64,000 bases of DNA from NCBI RefSeq assembly GCF_000284015.1, contig NC_016943.1, positions 971,541-1,035,540 on the forward strand. Direction: 5' to 3'. The translations under genes were made by a program, and so were the position numbers. The notes under the pieces are model-generated. The model did no database searches, had not been told where the DNA came from, and was given only the letters and a program-made list of their open reading frames with translations. Positions within the stretch are counted from its first letter, which is position 1; every line of letters begins with the position of its first letter. The DNA comes from Blastococcus saxobsidens DD2. GTDB taxonomy: Bacteria > Actinomycetota > Actinomycetes > Mycobacteriales > Geodermatophilaceae. Below are positions 43,524-52,790 of this stretch, one piece after another.

Positions 43524-44512
43524 ACTTCGACCTCGACACCGACCAGCGGGACATCGCCGCGGGCGCGCGGGAGTTCTTCACCGGCTCCGCCTCTCCCGCG
43601 GCGGCCCGGGCCGGGCTGGAGGGCGGGACCCTGGAGCCCGGCCGCAAGGCGCTGGCCGGGATCGGTTTCCTGGGCATCACCGTGCCCGAGGCGGCCGGGG
43701 GGTCCGGCCGGCCGCTCCTCGACCTCGCGGTGGTCGCCGAGCAGGGCGGCGCGGTGCTGGCCGCGCCGTCCCTGGTGACGGCGGCGCGTGCAGCCGTGCT
43801 GCTGGCCGACGCCCCCGACCTGGCCGCGCAGCTGGCCGACGGGTCGACGGCCTTCGCGGTGCTCGACGGTTCCGTGGACGGGTCCGCGCCGTCGATCGAC
43901 GCGGCCGACGCCACGCTGTTCTTCGGGCTGGACGGCGGCGACCTCGTGGTGGGGAAGGGCGAGGTCGTCCCCGGCCGCCCGCTGGACGCCACCCGTGGCC
44001 TGGCCTCGGTCCGGCTGACCTCCCGCCGGGTGCTCACCTCCGACGCCGCGGAGCTCTGGGCCCGGGCCCGCCAGGCGGCGGCCGTCGTCATGGCGGCCGA
44101 GGACCTCGGGAGTGCCGACCGGGCGGTGACCCTCGGGGTCGCCTACGCCCAGGAGCGGGAGGCCTTCGGCCGGCGGATCGGCTCGTACCAGGCGGTCAAG
44201 CACATGCTGGTCGACGCCTGGGCCGGGGTGGAGCAGCTCCGCTCGCTGGTCTGGTGGGCGGCGTGGGCCGCCGACTCCGCGCCCGCCGAGCTGCCGCTCG
44301 CCTCCTCGGCCGCCAAGGCCTGCGCTGCCAGCACCTTCGAGCGGGCCGCCGGCACGCTCATCCAGGTGCACGGCGGGGTCGGCTTCACCTGGGAGCACGA
44401 CGCGCACCTGTTCTGGCGGCGGGCCAAGGTCGACCGGCTGCTGCTGGGCGACGAGTCCGAGCACCTCGACGCCGTGGCCCGGCTCGCCGTCGCCGGCGCA
44501 CTGGGGCGGTGA
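43520..44512 (+). CDS. Acyl-CoA dehydrogenase (smaller partner)
   Basis: 330 residues, ATG overlapping the previous stop. It has the acyl-CoA dehydrogenase fold (DLDTDQRDIAAGAREFF, FLGITVPEAAGGSGRPLLDLAVVAEQGG, YAQEREAFGRRIGSYQAVKHMLVDAWAGVEQLRS, IQVHGGVGFTWEHDAHLFWRRAKVD) but the FAD-contact strand region in the middle is short and poorly conserved. This is the usual look of the partner chain in alpha2-beta2 FadE dehydrogenases of actinobacteria that act on bulky acyl-CoAs such as sterol side chains. Its own stop overlaps the enoyl-CoA hydratase start. Confidence 0.87.
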   Translation: MNFDLDTDQRDIAAGAREFFTGSASPAAARAGLEGGTLEPGRKALAGIGFLGITVPEAAGGSGRPLLDLAVVAEQGGAVLAAPSLVTAARAAVLLADAPDLAAQLADGSTAFAVLDGSVDGSAPSIDAADATLFFGLDGGDLVVGKGEVVPGRPLDATRGLASVRLTSRRVLTSDAAELWARARQAAAVVMAAEDLGSADRAVTLGVAYAQEREAFGRRIGSYQAVKHMLVDAWAGVEQLRSLVWWAAWAADSAPAELPLASSAAKACAASTFERAAGTLIQVHGGVGFTWEHDAHLFWRRAKVDRLLLGDESEHLDAVARLAVAGALGR

Positions 44513-45420
44513 GCACCACGGACCTCACCGAGCTGCGCTACGAGGTGGCCGACGGGATCGCGACGGTCACCCTGCACCGGCCCGACCGGATGAACGCCTT
44601 CACCCTGACCATGGCCGGGGAGCTCGCCGACGTGGCGGCAGCCGCGGACGCCGACGACGACGTCCGCGTTCTGGTGGTGACCGGCGCCGGCCGGGCCTTC
44701 TGCGCCGGCGCGGACCTCGGCGGCGGGCTGGACACCTTCGCCGGCCGGCGCACCCGCGAGCGCCCGCCCGGACCGCTGAGCGAGGACATCGGCGGCTTCC
44801 CCCGCGACGCCGGCGGGGTGGCGGCGCTGCCGTTCGCGGCGCTCCGCAAGCCGGTGATCGCCGCGGTCAACGGTGCCGCGGTCGGCATCGGGGCCACGCT
44901 GACCCTGCCGATGGACATCCGGATCGCCGCGGAGTCCGCCCGGTTCGGGTTCGTCTTCGGCCGGGTCGGGATCGTGCCGGAGGCGGCGTCGTCCTGGTTC
45001 CTGCCCCGGGTGGTGGGGATCAGCCAGGCGATGGAGTGGGTGGCCACCGGCCGGGTGTTCGACGCCGCCGAGGCGCTGCGCGGCCGGCTGGTCTCCCGGG
45101 TGGTTCCCGACGCCGAGCTGCTGCCCACCGCCTACGCGGTGGCCCGCGAGATCGCCGAGAACACCAGCGCGGTGGCGGTGGGTGCGGCCCGGCAGCTGCT
45201 CTGGTCGATGCTCGGTGCGCCGTCCCCGTGGGACGCGCACCGCGCCGAGTCCCGGGCGCTGGTGGAGCTGGGGGAGGGCCCGGACTCGGCCGAGGGGGTC
45301 GCCGCGTTCCTGGAGAAGCGCCCGCCGCGGTTCCCCGCGCGGCTGCCCGACGGCGCCGTCGCCGGCGTGCCCCGCTGGCCCCTGCCTCCGGCCGACGTCA
45401 CGCCGTCACCGGCGTCCTGA
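44509..45420 (+). CDS. Enoyl-CoA hydratase/isomerase (crotonase family)
   Basis: 303 residues, GTG overlapping the dehydrogenase stop. Crotonase signatures: VTLHRPDRMNAFTLTMAGELADV, VLVVTGAGRAFCAGADLGGG (oxyanion hole), KPVIAAVNGAAVGIGATLTLPMDIRIAAESARFGFVFGRVGIVPEAASSWFLPRVVG with the Glu of VPEAAS. It hydrates the enoyl-CoA formed by the two dehydrogenases. It is slightly longer than the standard 260 residues because of a Pro-rich C-terminus. Its end lies 3 bases from the convergent regulator gene. Confidence 0.9.
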   Translation: MSTTDLTELRYEVADGIATVTLHRPDRMNAFTLTMAGELADVAAAADADDDVRVLVVTGAGRAFCAGADLGGGLDTFAGRRTRERPPGPLSEDIGGFPRDAGGVAALPFAALRKPVIAAVNGAAVGIGATLTLPMDIRIAAESARFGFVFGRVGIVPEAASSWFLPRVVGISQAMEWVATGRVFDAAEALRGRLVSRVVPDAELLPTAYAVAREIAENTSAVAVGAARQLLWSMLGAPSPWDAHRAESRALVELGEGPDSAEGVAAFLEKRPPRFPARLPDGAVAGVPRWPLPPADVTPSPAS

Positions 45421-45423
45421 CCT

Positions 45424-46062
45424 CTACCGTCCCAGCCCCGCCTCCCGGGCGCGGATCATCGCCTCGGCCCGGTCGGTGACCTGCAGCTTGGCGAAGATCG
45501 CCGAGACGTAGTTGGCGACCGTCTTCGGGCTCAGCGACAGGGCGCGGGCGATCGACGGGTTCGGATGCCCCTGGGCCAGCAGGCGCAGGATCTCCCGCTC
45601 GCGGTCGGTCAGCGACGGGAACACCTTGGGGGCCGGGCGGGGCTGGGCGAAGAACGCCAGCACCCGGCCGGCCACCACCGGGCTGAAGATGGCCTCCCCG
45701 CGCGCCACCGCCCGGATGGCGCCGGTCAGCTCCTCCTCGTCGGCGTCCTTGAGGACGTAGCCGCGGGCGCCGGCCCGCAGCGCCATGAACACGGAGTCCT
45801 CGTCCTCGAACAGGGTGAGCACCAGGACGCGCACGTCGGGGGCGGCGGCGGTGATCGCCCGGGTGGCCTCGATGCCGCTCATCCCCGGCAGCTGCAGATC
45901 CATGAGGACGACGTCGGGCCGCAGCTCCGCCGCCTGCGCCACCGCGTCCTCGCCGGAGACCGCGACGCCGACGACCTCCACGTCGGCCGCGGTGTCCAGC
46001 AGCGCCAGGACACCCTTGCGGAACAGCGGATGGTCCTCGACCACCAGCACGCGTGCAGCCAC
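45424..46062 (-). CDS. NarL/FixJ-family response regulator
   Basis: 212 residues from GTG 46062. Receiver: [18 protein letters not shown], phospho-Asp in [43 protein letters not shown]-binding domain: [53 protein letters not shown]. The start lies 1 base after the end of the kinase gene on the same strand, so they form one operon. The regulated genes are unknown; the membrane proteins upstream are candidates. Confidence 0.92.
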   Translation of the reverse strand: MAARVLVVEDHPLFRKGVLALLDTAADVEVVGVAVSGEDAVAQAAELRPDVVLMDLQLPGMSGIEATRAITAAAPDVRVLVLTLFEDEDSVFMALRAGARGYVLKDADEEELTGAIRAVARGEAIFSPVVAGRVLAFFAQPRPAPKVFPSLTDREREILRLLAQGHPNPSIARALSLSPKTVANYVSAIFAKLQVTDRAEAMIRAREAGLGR

Positions 46063-46063
46063 G

Positions 46064-48142
46064 TCAGTCCCCTCCGGTCAGCGGGAGCCGGGCGAGCACG
46101 CGGGTGCCACTACCCGGTGCCGGCAGCACGTCGCACCGGCCGCCGGTCTCGGCTGCCCGTTCGCGCATCGACGACAGCCCCACGCCGGCGACCAGCTCCG
46201 CCGGGAGACCGGAGCCGTCGTCGACCACCTCGACGGTCAGCTCCGCGGCATCGGCCGCCAGCCGGAGGGTGCAGGCGCGGGCGGCCGCGTGCCGCACGAC
46301 GTTGGTCAGCGCCTCCTGCACGATCCGGTACGCCGCCACCTCGACCGCCGCCGGGAGCGGGGGCAGCTCGCCGTCGACCTCGACGGTCACCCGGAGCCCA
46401 CCGCCGTCGGCGCTGCAGCGTTCGGTGAGGCGCTGGAGGGCGCCGATCAGCCCGAGCTCGTCGAGCGCGGGGGGCCGCAGGCCGTGCACCAGCCGGCGGA
46501 TGTCGGCGATCGCGGTGCGCAGCTCACCCCGCAGCTCCCCGGCCAGGGCCTCGGCGCGCGCCGGATCGCGGGGGATGAGGGTGCGCAGCACGCCGGTCTG
46601 CACGGTGAGCCCGGCCAGCTGGGCACCGAGCCCGTCGTGCAGGTCGCGGCGCAGCCGGCGTCGCTCCTCCTCGCGTGCGGTGACCAGCCGTTCCCGCGAC
46701 CGCTGCAGATCGGCGGTCAGCCGCACGGCGGAGACGGCCACCCCGGCCTGGCGGGCCAGGTCGGAGAGCAGCCGCCGGTCGGCGGAGGAAAATGCGGTCT
46801 CGCCGGGGCGCAGGCCCAGCCGGAGCTCGCCCACCTGCTCGGTCCGGTACAGCAGCGGCAGCGACCGGGTGTCCGGCACCGGGGAGCCCGACTCGACGGC
46901 CGGCTCGTCGTCCCCCAGGACGATGGCCGCGTACGGCAGGCGGAGGGACTCCCGGACGGTGGTGACGATCGCCGGCAGGACGGCGTCCGGGGCCAGCGTG
47001 CTCTCCAGCTGCTCGCCCAGCCGGGACAGCGCGGCGTAGGGCTCGGCCCGCCGGCCGTAGAGCAGCCGGTTCACCGCCCGTTGCAACCGGTCGTGCGCCG
47101 GTGCGAAGAGGACGGCGACCAGGCCGGTCGCCACCAGGGAGACGAGCAGGTCGTCGTCCCGGCGGAGGACCGCCCCGAGGTAGCCGACGACGAGCACGTA
47201 CCCGCCGACGACGAGGACGGTGAGCGTGCCGTAGACCAGCGTCCGGTTGAGGACGACGTCGATGCCGTCGAGCCGGTACTTCAGGACGGCGACCGCGATC
47301 GACACCGGCAGGGCGAGCAGCAGCCAGGCGAAGACGAGGTCGCTGACGAGGGGCAGGACCCCGTCCAGCGGCGCCAGCACCGCGGGCGCCACGGCGAAGA
47401 CGAACCACGTCATCTGCAGCCGCTCGTCGCCGCGGGACCGCCGGAACCGGACGACCACGGCCGCTACCGCGCCGATGATCCCGGCCGCCAGCACGATGCT
47501 GAGGACGGCGAAGACGGGCAGCTCCTCGACCGCCGCCAGACCGTCGACGCCGATCGGGTTGTCGATCCGGTAGTCGACCTCCTGCCCGCTCAGCGTGCCG
47601 GTCAGCATGCCCAGCACGCACGCGGTTGCCAGGGCGGCACCGGGCAGCACGGCGACCGGCCGCCAGCGGGGCGACGGCAGCCGCCCGTCCGGGAACAGCA
47701 GCGGCAGGTAGACGAAGAGCAATCCGAGGACCACGTACCAGTACCAGCTCTGCAGCCAGGCGCCCACCACGGCGAGGGCGTCGGGCCGGCCGCGGGTCGT
47801 CAGCACCCATGCCGCGTAGGCGTCGCCGGCCGGGACCACGCCGACGAGCAGCGCCGCCGAGGCCATGAGCCAGCCGACCGGGTTCCGCGGGCGGCGCAGG
47901 ATCAGCAGCGCCCCCAGCGCCGCGAACAGCCCGAGCCCGCCGAGCACTGGCACGCCCTGGGCCGGATCGAGGCCCGGGCCACCGAGCCGGGCGTCGAGCA
48001 CGAGGTAGGCGACGGCGCCGGCGAGGTAGACCGGGAGCACCGCCCAGGCGAACAGCCGGGGCAGCACGGAGGCCACCCACCGCGGGGCACCGGCCGGCCG
48101 CCGCGCCGGGGCGGGGACGGGTGCGGTCACCTGGGTCGTCAC
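46064..48142 (-). CDS. Large multi-pass sensor histidine kinase with GAF-like domain
   Basis: 692 residues from GTG 48142 behind AGGGAG. About eight to ten membrane helices fill the N-terminal 360 residues, followed by a GAF-like domain (about 375-490, [41 protein letters not shown]), the HisKA_3 box [23 protein letters not shown] with the phospho-His and a complete ATPase domain ([52 protein letters not shown]). It activates the regulator directly downstream. The long membrane part and GAF-like domain suggest sensing of a membrane state or small ligand. Confidence 0.9.
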   Translation of the reverse strand: MTTQVTAPVPAPARRPAGAPRWVASVLPRLFAWAVLPVYLAGAVAYLVLDARLGGPGLDPAQGVPVLGGLGLFAALGALLILRRPRNPVGWLMASAALLVGVVPAGDAYAAWVLTTRGRPDALAVVGAWLQSWYWYVVLGLLFVYLPLLFPDGRLPSPRWRPVAVLPGAALATACVLGMLTGTLSGQEVDYRIDNPIGVDGLAAVEELPVFAVLSIVLAAGIIGAVAAVVVRFRRSRGDERLQMTWFVFAVAPAVLAPLDGVLPLVSDLVFAWLLLALPVSIAVAVLKYRLDGIDVVLNRTLVYGTLTVLVVGGYVLVVGYLGAVLRRDDDLLVSLVATGLVAVLFAPAHDRLQRAVNRLLYGRRAEPYAALSRLGEQLESTLAPDAVLPAIVTTVRESLRLPYAAIVLGDDEPAVESGSPVPDTRSLPLLYRTEQVGELRLGLRPGETAFSSADRRLLSDLARQAGVAVSAVRLTADLQRSRERLVTAREEERRRLRRDLHDGLGAQLAGLTVQTGVLRTLIPRDPARAEALAGELRGELRTAIADIRRLVHGLRPPALDELGLIGALQRLTERCSADGGGLRVTVEVDGELPPLPAAVEVAAYRIVQEALTNVVRHAAARACTLRLAADAAELTVEVVDDGSGLPAELVAGVGLSSMRERAAETGGRCDVLPAPGSGTRVLARLPLTGGD

Positions 48143-48197
48143 CTGGTCGCTCCCTTCGGCGTGCGCACCATGCGCGCCGGGACGGCGGGACGTCAAC

Positions 48198-48227
48198 GGA
48201 GGGCCGCGCCGCTCGGCGCGGCCCTCC
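48198..48227 (-). terminator. Terminator of the 48241-48885 gene
   Basis: Perfect 13-bp arms (48198-48210 / 48215-48227, GGAGGGCCGCGCC and complement) with a GCTC loop, 13 bases beyond the reverse-strand stop. Confidence 0.65.
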
Positions 48228-48240
48228 GCGGGGGAGTCGG

Positions 48241-48885
48241 TCAGGACGCCGTCACCAGCTCGTGGTGCGTGGTGGGAGCCGCCTGCAGCGACCGGCCGAG
48301 CAGCACCCAGGCGACACCGGCGGGCACGCTGATCGCGGCCCAGAACCAGGCGTCGTTCTCCGGGCTCACGATCGATCCGAGGGCGCCGATCCCGATGCCG
48401 AGCGGCAGGGCGAGGGCGAGCAGCAGGCCCCCGGCGCGGGACAGGGTGTCGCGCCGCTGTCGGGCCACCACGACACCGAGGAGCACGCCGCCGACCGTCG
48501 AGACGAGGAACCCGAGGAGGAAGGTGATGTGCCCGAGCGCCACCTCCGCGCCGCCGGTGGTGATCGACGCGACCTCGATGCCGTTGCCGACGGCCATGGC
48601 GGCCAGTCCGGTGGCGGTCAGTGCCGTGCCGACGGCACCCACCCGCCCCGCGTCGCCGGCGAGGGCCCGGCGGAGCGCGGCCAGCCCGGCGAGGATCAGT
48701 GTCGGCGGCAGGACCAGGAAGATCCAGGCGGTCGCCGCGGCCAGCAGGGAGACGGTGCCGGACCCGGCGTCGTCGGCCAGCGCGGTGGCCCAGGCGACGG
48801 GCAGCAGCGCCCACAGGGCGCCGCCGACGAGGCCGGCGGTCGCGCGCCGGTGTGCGGTGGTCTCGGGAACGGTGGTGGTGGTCAT
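48241..48885 (-). CDS. Multi-pass membrane protein of unknown function
   Basis: 214 residues from ATG 48885 behind GGAGGAG. It begins [35 protein letters not shown] and has about six membrane helices, ending in a short hydrophilic tail ([16 protein letters not shown]). No family is recognised. It lies upstream of, and on the same strand as, the kinase/regulator pair but is separated from it by a strong hairpin. Size and start resemble the protein at 37115-37759. A role as sensor accessory or target is only inferred. Confidence 0.65.
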   Translation of the reverse strand: MTTTTVPETTAHRRATAGLVGGALWALLPVAWATALADDAGSGTVSLLAAATAWIFLVLPPTLILAGLAALRRALAGDAGRVGAVGTALTATGLAAMAVGNGIEVASITTGGAEVALGHITFLLGFLVSTVGGVLLGVVVARQRRDTLSRAGGLLLALALPLGIGIGALGSIVSPENDAWFWAAISVPAGVAWVLLGRSLQAAPTTHHELVTAS

Positions 48886-48950
48886 CGCAGAACTCCTCCG
48901 TGGTCGGGCCTCGCTGGTGCCGACCACGGTCCGGCTCGGGAACTCCCGGG

Positions 48951-48998
48951 CGACAGGGGACGGACTCCCGGATCGACCGGGAAGTCCGTCCCCTGTCG
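48951..48998 (-). terminator. Long terminator hairpin
   Basis: Arms 48951-48971 and 48977-48998 pair over 21 positions with one bulged base (CGACAGGGGACGGACT...CCCGG). It lies 7 bases beyond the reverse-strand stop at 49005. Confidence 0.7.
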
Positions 48999-49004
48999 AT
49001 GCGC

Positions 49005-49616
49005 TCAGCCGCGGACGCGGGTGTCCTCGGACACGGTGGCGTCGCGCCCGGACAGCAGCCGCAGGCCGAGTGCGGCCCAGGCGGCGTCGAAGGTGAACAG
49101 GCCGAGTTCGTGCAACGGCGCCTGAGCGAACATCGCCACGGCGGCCGCGATCCCGGCGACGAGCACGGCTCCCCACCAGCCGCCGACGGCGGAGGAGCGG
49201 CGCAACCCGAGGGCCAGCGGGACGGCGCCGGCGATCAACAGCAGGAAGCCGAGGAAGAAGGCCCAGAACGACGCCTCGAGCGGCGTGCCGGTGGCCAGCC
49301 CCGTGCCGAGGTGGACGACGGCGAACGCGGTGACCAGCCCGGCGCCGGTCAGGCTGACCCCGCGGCCGATCCGGCCGGTCCGGGAGAGGGCCGCGCCGGT
49401 GCGACCGCGGCCCAGACCGTGCACGGCCATCACGAGAGCGACCGACCCCAGCACGAAACCACCCGCGAACAGGACGAACACCGGCAGATCGGACACCGAG
49501 CCGTCCGGTCGCTGGACGTTCCAGACCAGTTCCGTGGCGACGGAGACGAACAGCAGGACGCCGGCGGTCAGCGCGGCTGCCCCGGTACGGCGGTCGACGG
49601 CGATGGGGTCGGTCAT
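49005..49616 (-). CDS. Multi-pass membrane protein of unknown function
   Basis: 203 residues from ATG 49616 behind GAGGAG. About six membrane helices ([66 protein letters not shown] and others) with a basic loop and an acidic C-terminus ([17 protein letters not shown]). No family is recognised. It is divergent from the kinase gene at 49800 and flanked by a strong terminator. Like its neighbour at 48241, it is one of the small membrane proteins that accompany NarL-type systems here. Confidence 0.65.
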   Translation of the reverse strand: MTDPIAVDRRTGAAALTAGVLLFVSVATELVWNVQRPDGSVSDLPVFVLFAGGFVLGSVALVMAVHGLGRGRTGAALSRTGRIGRGVSLTGAGLVTAFAVVHLGTGLATGTPLEASFWAFFLGFLLLIAGAVPLALGLRRSSAVGGWWGAVLVAGIAAAVAMFAQAPLHELGLFTFDAAWAALGLRLLSGRDATVSEDTRVRG

Positions 49617-49786
49617 CGGTAGCTCCTCGGTGGATGGACCCACGGAGCGGGTCCGGGCAGCGACGAGCCTGAGCCGCCGCGGCCCGGCAGTCGTCGGTCC
49701 TACGGGCGAATCGGCCGTCCTCCGGACGGCGGATCCGGCTGGCCGGATCCGTCCTGCGGAGGACCCGGAAACGGCCCTGGCATGGC

Positions 49787-49792
49787 TACCGT
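49787..49792 (+). promoter_or_regulatory. -10 box (TACCGT) of the kinase gene 49800, leaderless
   Basis: TACCGT ends 7 bases before the ATG at 49800. This makes 49800 a better start than the in-frame ATG at 49782. Confidence 0.45.
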
Positions 49793-49799
49793 TCGCCGC

Positions 49800-50951
49800 A
49801 TGTACTGGCCCCGCTCCGCCCGCGCGGCCGACGCCGTCGTGGTGGCGGTGCTGGCCGTGTGGGGACAGGCGTCGGTGTGGGTGACCGACGTCCCCGCCGT
49901 CGCCGCCGACCGGCCGGTGCACGCCCTGCTGGCCTTCGTGGCCACGGCGCCGCTGTTCGTCCGCCGCTACCGGCCCCTGCTCGCCCTGCTGCTCGTCTTC
50001 GGCGCGGGCTGGCTGCACGACCAGCTGGGGGGCACGTCGGGCCTGCTGTGGTTCGGCCTCTGCCTGGCCCTGTACGCGCTCGGCGCGCACGCCGACCGGT
50101 GGCCGGCCATTGCGGGCTCGGTGGTCGTCGCGGTGGGCATCCTCACCTACGACGTGCCGCGGCTGCTCGCCGGTGACCCGCTCGACGAGGTGCTGCCCGC
50201 CTGGTTCATCCTCGCCGGACTGGTGGGCCTCGGCCGCTGGATGCGGCACCGCCACCGCGAGACCCGGCAGCTCCAGGCGCGGGCGTCCCTGACCGACCAG
50301 GAGATGGCCGAGCAGGCGGCCCGCGCGGTGTCCGACGAGCGCGCCCGCATCGCGCGGGAACTGCACGACCTGGTCGCGCACAGCATGGGGGTGATCGTGA
50401 TCCAATCCCAGGCCGGCCAGCGCGCGATGGGGGACCGCCCCGACCTGGCCCGCAGCGCGCTGTCGTCGATCGAGACCGCGGGCCGCCAGGGCATGGCCGA
50501 GATGCGCCGGCTGCTGGGCCTGCTCACCGGTGGGGACGACGGCACGGTGGCGCCGCAACCGAGCCTCCAGGACCTCGGTGACCTGGTCGACCGGGTGCGG
50601 CGAGCGGGCACGCCGGTCGAGCTGACCGTGACCGGTGACCTCGCCGCACTGCCGGCGGGTATCGACCTCGCGGCCTACCGGATCGTGCAGGAGGCACTGA
50701 CCAACGTGCTCAAGCACGCCAGACCGGCCACCGCGCAGGTGGTCATCCGTGCGGTCGGCGGGGTGGTGGACGTGGAGGTCTGCGACGACGGCCACGAGGA
50801 TGCCGGGGAACCGGCAACGGGCACTGGGCACGGCCTGGTGGGCATGCGCGAGCGTGCCGCGCTGTACGGCGGCAGCGTGCAGGCGGGCCGCCTGCCGGAC
50901 GGCGGCTACCGGGTGCGGGCGCGGCTCGCGGTCGACGGGACGCCGGCGTGA
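49800..50951 (+). CDS. NarL-type sensor histidine kinase
   Basis: 383 residues. Four to five N-terminal membrane helices (about residues 10-140), a linker rich in Arg/Glu, then the HisKA_3 box RARIARELHDLVAHSMGVIVIQSQA with the phospho-His and an intact ATPase domain: [27 protein letters not shown] (N-box), CDDGHE, GHGLVGMRERAALYGGSVQAG. It serves the regulator whose GTG overlaps its stop. It is the closest visible relative, within the window, of the truncated kinase at 2201-3186 and shows which residues that gene has lost. Confidence 0.92.
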   Translation: MYWPRSARAADAVVVAVLAVWGQASVWVTDVPAVAADRPVHALLAFVATAPLFVRRYRPLLALLLVFGAGWLHDQLGGTSGLLWFGLCLALYALGAHADRWPAIAGSVVVAVGILTYDVPRLLAGDPLDEVLPAWFILAGLVGLGRWMRHRHRETRQLQARASLTDQEMAEQAARAVSDERARIARELHDLVAHSMGVIVIQSQAGQRAMGDRPDLARSALSSIETAGRQGMAEMRRLLGLLTGGDDGTVAPQPSLQDLGDLVDRVRRAGTPVELTVTGDLAALPAGIDLAAYRIVQEALTNVLKHARPATAQVVIRAVGGVVDVEVCDDGHEDAGEPATGTGHGLVGMRERAALYGGSVQAGRLPDGGYRVRARLAVDGTPA

Positions 50952-51628
50952 CCATCCGCGTGCTGATCGTCGATGACGAGGAACTCGTCCGCACCGGCCT
51001 GCGGCTGATCCTCGAGGCCGAGCCCGATCTGACCGTCGTCGGCACCGCCCCGGACGGCGGCTCGGGGGTGGCCGCGGCCCGGCGGTTCCGGCCGGACGTC
51101 GTCCTCATGGACATCCGCATGCCTGGACTCGACGGACTGGCCGCCACCCGCCGGCTCCTGGGCGACCCGGACGGCGTCCCGTGCAAGGTCGTCGTCCTGA
51201 CCACCTTCGACGTCGACGAGCACGTCTACGAGGCGCTGCGCGCCGGGGCCAGCGGCTTTCTGCTCAAGGACGTACCGGCCGACCAGCTCGTGCACGCGAT
51301 CCGGGTGGCGGCGGCGGGGGAGGCGCTGCTCGCACCGTCGGTGACCCGGCGGCTGATCGCCGCGTTCACCCGCCGTGCGCCGGCCCCGACCGGTCCGCCA
51401 CCGGCCGGGCTGGCCGACCTGACCTCCCGGGAGGTGGAAGTGCTGGAGCTGCTCGCGGATGGGCTGTCCAACGCCGAGATCGGCCGCCGGCTGTTCGTCG
51501 GCGAGGCCACGGTAAAGACGCACGTCGCGCGGGTGCTCGCCAAGCTCGGCGTGCGGGACCGCGTCCAGGCGGTGATCGTCGCGTTCCGGACGGGCCTGGT
51601 GCCCGTCGACCGCGATCCCCCGGGGTGA
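50948..51628 (+). CDS. NarL/FixJ-family response regulator
   Basis: 226 residues, GTG overlapping the kinase stop. Receiver: RVLIVDDEELVRTGLRLIL, phospho-Asp in VVLMDIRMPGLDG, VVLTTFDVDEHVYEALRAGASGFLLKDV. DNA-binding domain: LTSREVEVLELLADGLSNAEIGRRLFVGEATVKTHVARVLAKLGVRDRVQAV. It closely resembles the regulators at 3183 and 39136, so these systems may have arisen by duplication. The stop is 7 bases from the convergent MarR gene. Confidence 0.92.
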   Translation: MTIRVLIVDDEELVRTGLRLILEAEPDLTVVGTAPDGGSGVAAARRFRPDVVLMDIRMPGLDGLAATRRLLGDPDGVPCKVVVLTTFDVDEHVYEALRAGASGFLLKDVPADQLVHAIRVAAAGEALLAPSVTRRLIAAFTRRAPAPTGPPPAGLADLTSREVEVLELLADGLSNAEIGRRLFVGEATVKTHVARVLAKLGVRDRVQAVIVAFRTGLVPVDRDPPG

Positions 51629-51635
51629 ACCGGCG

Positions 51636-52136
51636 TCAGGGCACGCGGGTGGGGTCGAGGTGGCGCAGCAGCGTCTCCCCGAAGTCGCGCATGGCGGTCA
51701 CCTGCTCAGGAGAGAGCCGGTCGAACAGCTCGCGGCGGACGCCCTCCACGTGAATGGGGGCGGCGTACTCCAGCGCCTCGAAGCCGTCGTCGGTCAGCAC
51801 GGCCAGCTGTCCGCGCCCGTCGTCGGTGCAGACCTGGCGGCGCACCCAGCCGCGCTCCTCGAGCCGGGAGACCGCGTGGGAGAGGCGGCTGCGGGAGGAC
51901 AGGCACCGGTCGGCGAGCTCGCTCATCCGCATCATCCGCTCGGGCGCCTCCGAGAGGGCCACCAGGATCTCGTAGTAGGCGTGCGAGATCCCGGTGCGGT
52001 GGGTGAGTTCCCGGTCCAGCCGGTGCTGCAGCAGCTGCGCGCTGTACAGCCAGGCGCGCCATGCCTTCTGCTCCTCCGCGTCGAGCCAGCGGGGCTCACC
52101 CGTGGGGAGGGACTCCGAGGACAGCGACGCGCTCAT
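51636..52136 (-). CDS. MarR-family transcriptional regulator
   Basis: 166 residues from ATG 52136 (GTG 52142 also open). The winged helix-turn-helix is in AYYEILVALSEAPERMMRMSELADRCLSSRSRLSHAVSRLEERGWVRRQVCTDDGRGQLAVLTDDG, with a long helix at each end for dimerisation. It is divergent from yceI, and an imperfect palindrome lies between the two starts, so it most likely represses itself and yceI, with an unknown small-molecule or redox signal. One Cys sits in the wing (RQVCTDD), a possible redox point. Confidence 0.9.
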   Translation of the reverse strand: MSASLSSESLPTGEPRWLDAEEQKAWRAWLYSAQLLQHRLDRELTHRTGISHAYYEILVALSEAPERMMRMSELADRCLSSRSRLSHAVSRLEERGWVRRQVCTDDGRGQLAVLTDDGFEALEYAAPIHVEGVRRELFDRLSPEQVTAMRDFGETLLRHLDPTRVP

Positions 52137-52142
52137 GGGCAC

Positions 52143-52148
52143 AGGATA
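52143..52148 (-). promoter_or_regulatory. -10 box (TATCCT) of marR, leaderless
   Basis: On the reverse strand TATCCT ends 6 bases before the ATG at 52136; TTGAGC at 52172-52167 lies 18 bases further upstream as a good -35 box. Confidence 0.55.
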
Positions 52149-52157
52149 CTGGCGGAA

Positions 52158-52175
52158 TAGTCAAGCGCTCAACTA
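52158..52175. promoter_or_regulatory. Putative MarR operator between marR and yceI
   Basis: The 18-base imperfect palindrome TAGTCAAGCGCTCAACTA (14 of 18 positions symmetric, perfect AGCGCT centre) covers the -35 box of marR and touches the yceI -10 box. The half-site CGCTCAAC occurs again at 52199-52206. Confidence 0.6.
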
Positions 52176-52178
52176 CGC
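52173..52178 (+). promoter_or_regulatory. Probable -10 box (TACGCT) of yceI
   Basis: TACGCT overlaps the last bases of the palindrome and lies 44 bases before the yceI ATG, leaving room for a leader with the GGGAG ribosome binding site. Confidence 0.4.
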
Positions 52179-52222
52179 TAGGCACCGAGACAAGGTCACA
52201 CGCTCAACCACTGGGAGACACC

Positions 52223-52783
52223 ATGACCGCCAGCACCGTCCAGATCCCCGGCTACGTCGTCGGCACCTGGGACATCGACGCCAGCCACTCCACGGTCGGC
52301 TTCTCCGTCCGCCACATGATGGTCAGCAAGGTCCGGGGCTACTTCCGCGAGTTCTCCGGCGAGATCACGACCGCCGAGGACCCGACGCAGTCCCGCGTGG
52401 ACGCGACGATCAACATGGACTCGATCGACACCCGCCAGGAGCAGCGCGACGCGCACATCAAGTCTGCTGACTTCTTCGATGTCGGCAACCACACGGTGAT
52501 GACCTTCCGGTCCACCGCGGTGAAGACCGACGGCGCCGACTGGACCGTCGAAGGTGAACTCACTCTCAAGGGCATCACCAAGCCGGTCACCCTGGGACTC
52601 GAGCTCAACGGCTTCGGACCCGACGCCTACGGCGGCACGCGCGCCGGCTTCAGCGCCAAGACCGAGATCTCCCGCAAGGAGTTCGGCGTGGACATCGACA
52701 TGCCGATGGACGGCGGCGGCGTCGTCGTCGGCGACAAGATCACCGTCGAGCTCGAGATCGAGGCCGTGCTCCGCACCGCCTAA
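52223..52783 (+). CDS. yceI: YceI-family lipid-binding protein
   Basis: 186 residues from ATG 52223 behind GGGAG. The family pattern is visible: GTWDIDASHSTVGFSVRHMMVSKVRGYFREFSGEIT, DPTQSRVDATINMDSIDTRQEQRDAHIKSADFFDVGNHTVMTFRST, ELTLKGITKPVTLGLELNG, GFSAKTEISRKEFGVD. It folds as a lipocalin-like barrel that binds isoprenoid-type lipids such as polyprenols. There is no signal peptide, so it is probably cytoplasmic. MarR-controlled yceI genes are common in actinobacteria, often with stress links. An inverted repeat follows the stop. Confidence 0.92.
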   Translation: MTASTVQIPGYVVGTWDIDASHSTVGFSVRHMMVSKVRGYFREFSGEITTAEDPTQSRVDATINMDSIDTRQEQRDAHIKSADFFDVGNHTVMTFRSTAVKTDGADWTVEGELTLKGITKPVTLGLELNGFGPDAYGGTRAGFSAKTEISRKEFGVDIDMPMDGGGVVVGDKITVELEIEAVLRTA

Positions 52784-52790
52784 TACCGCT

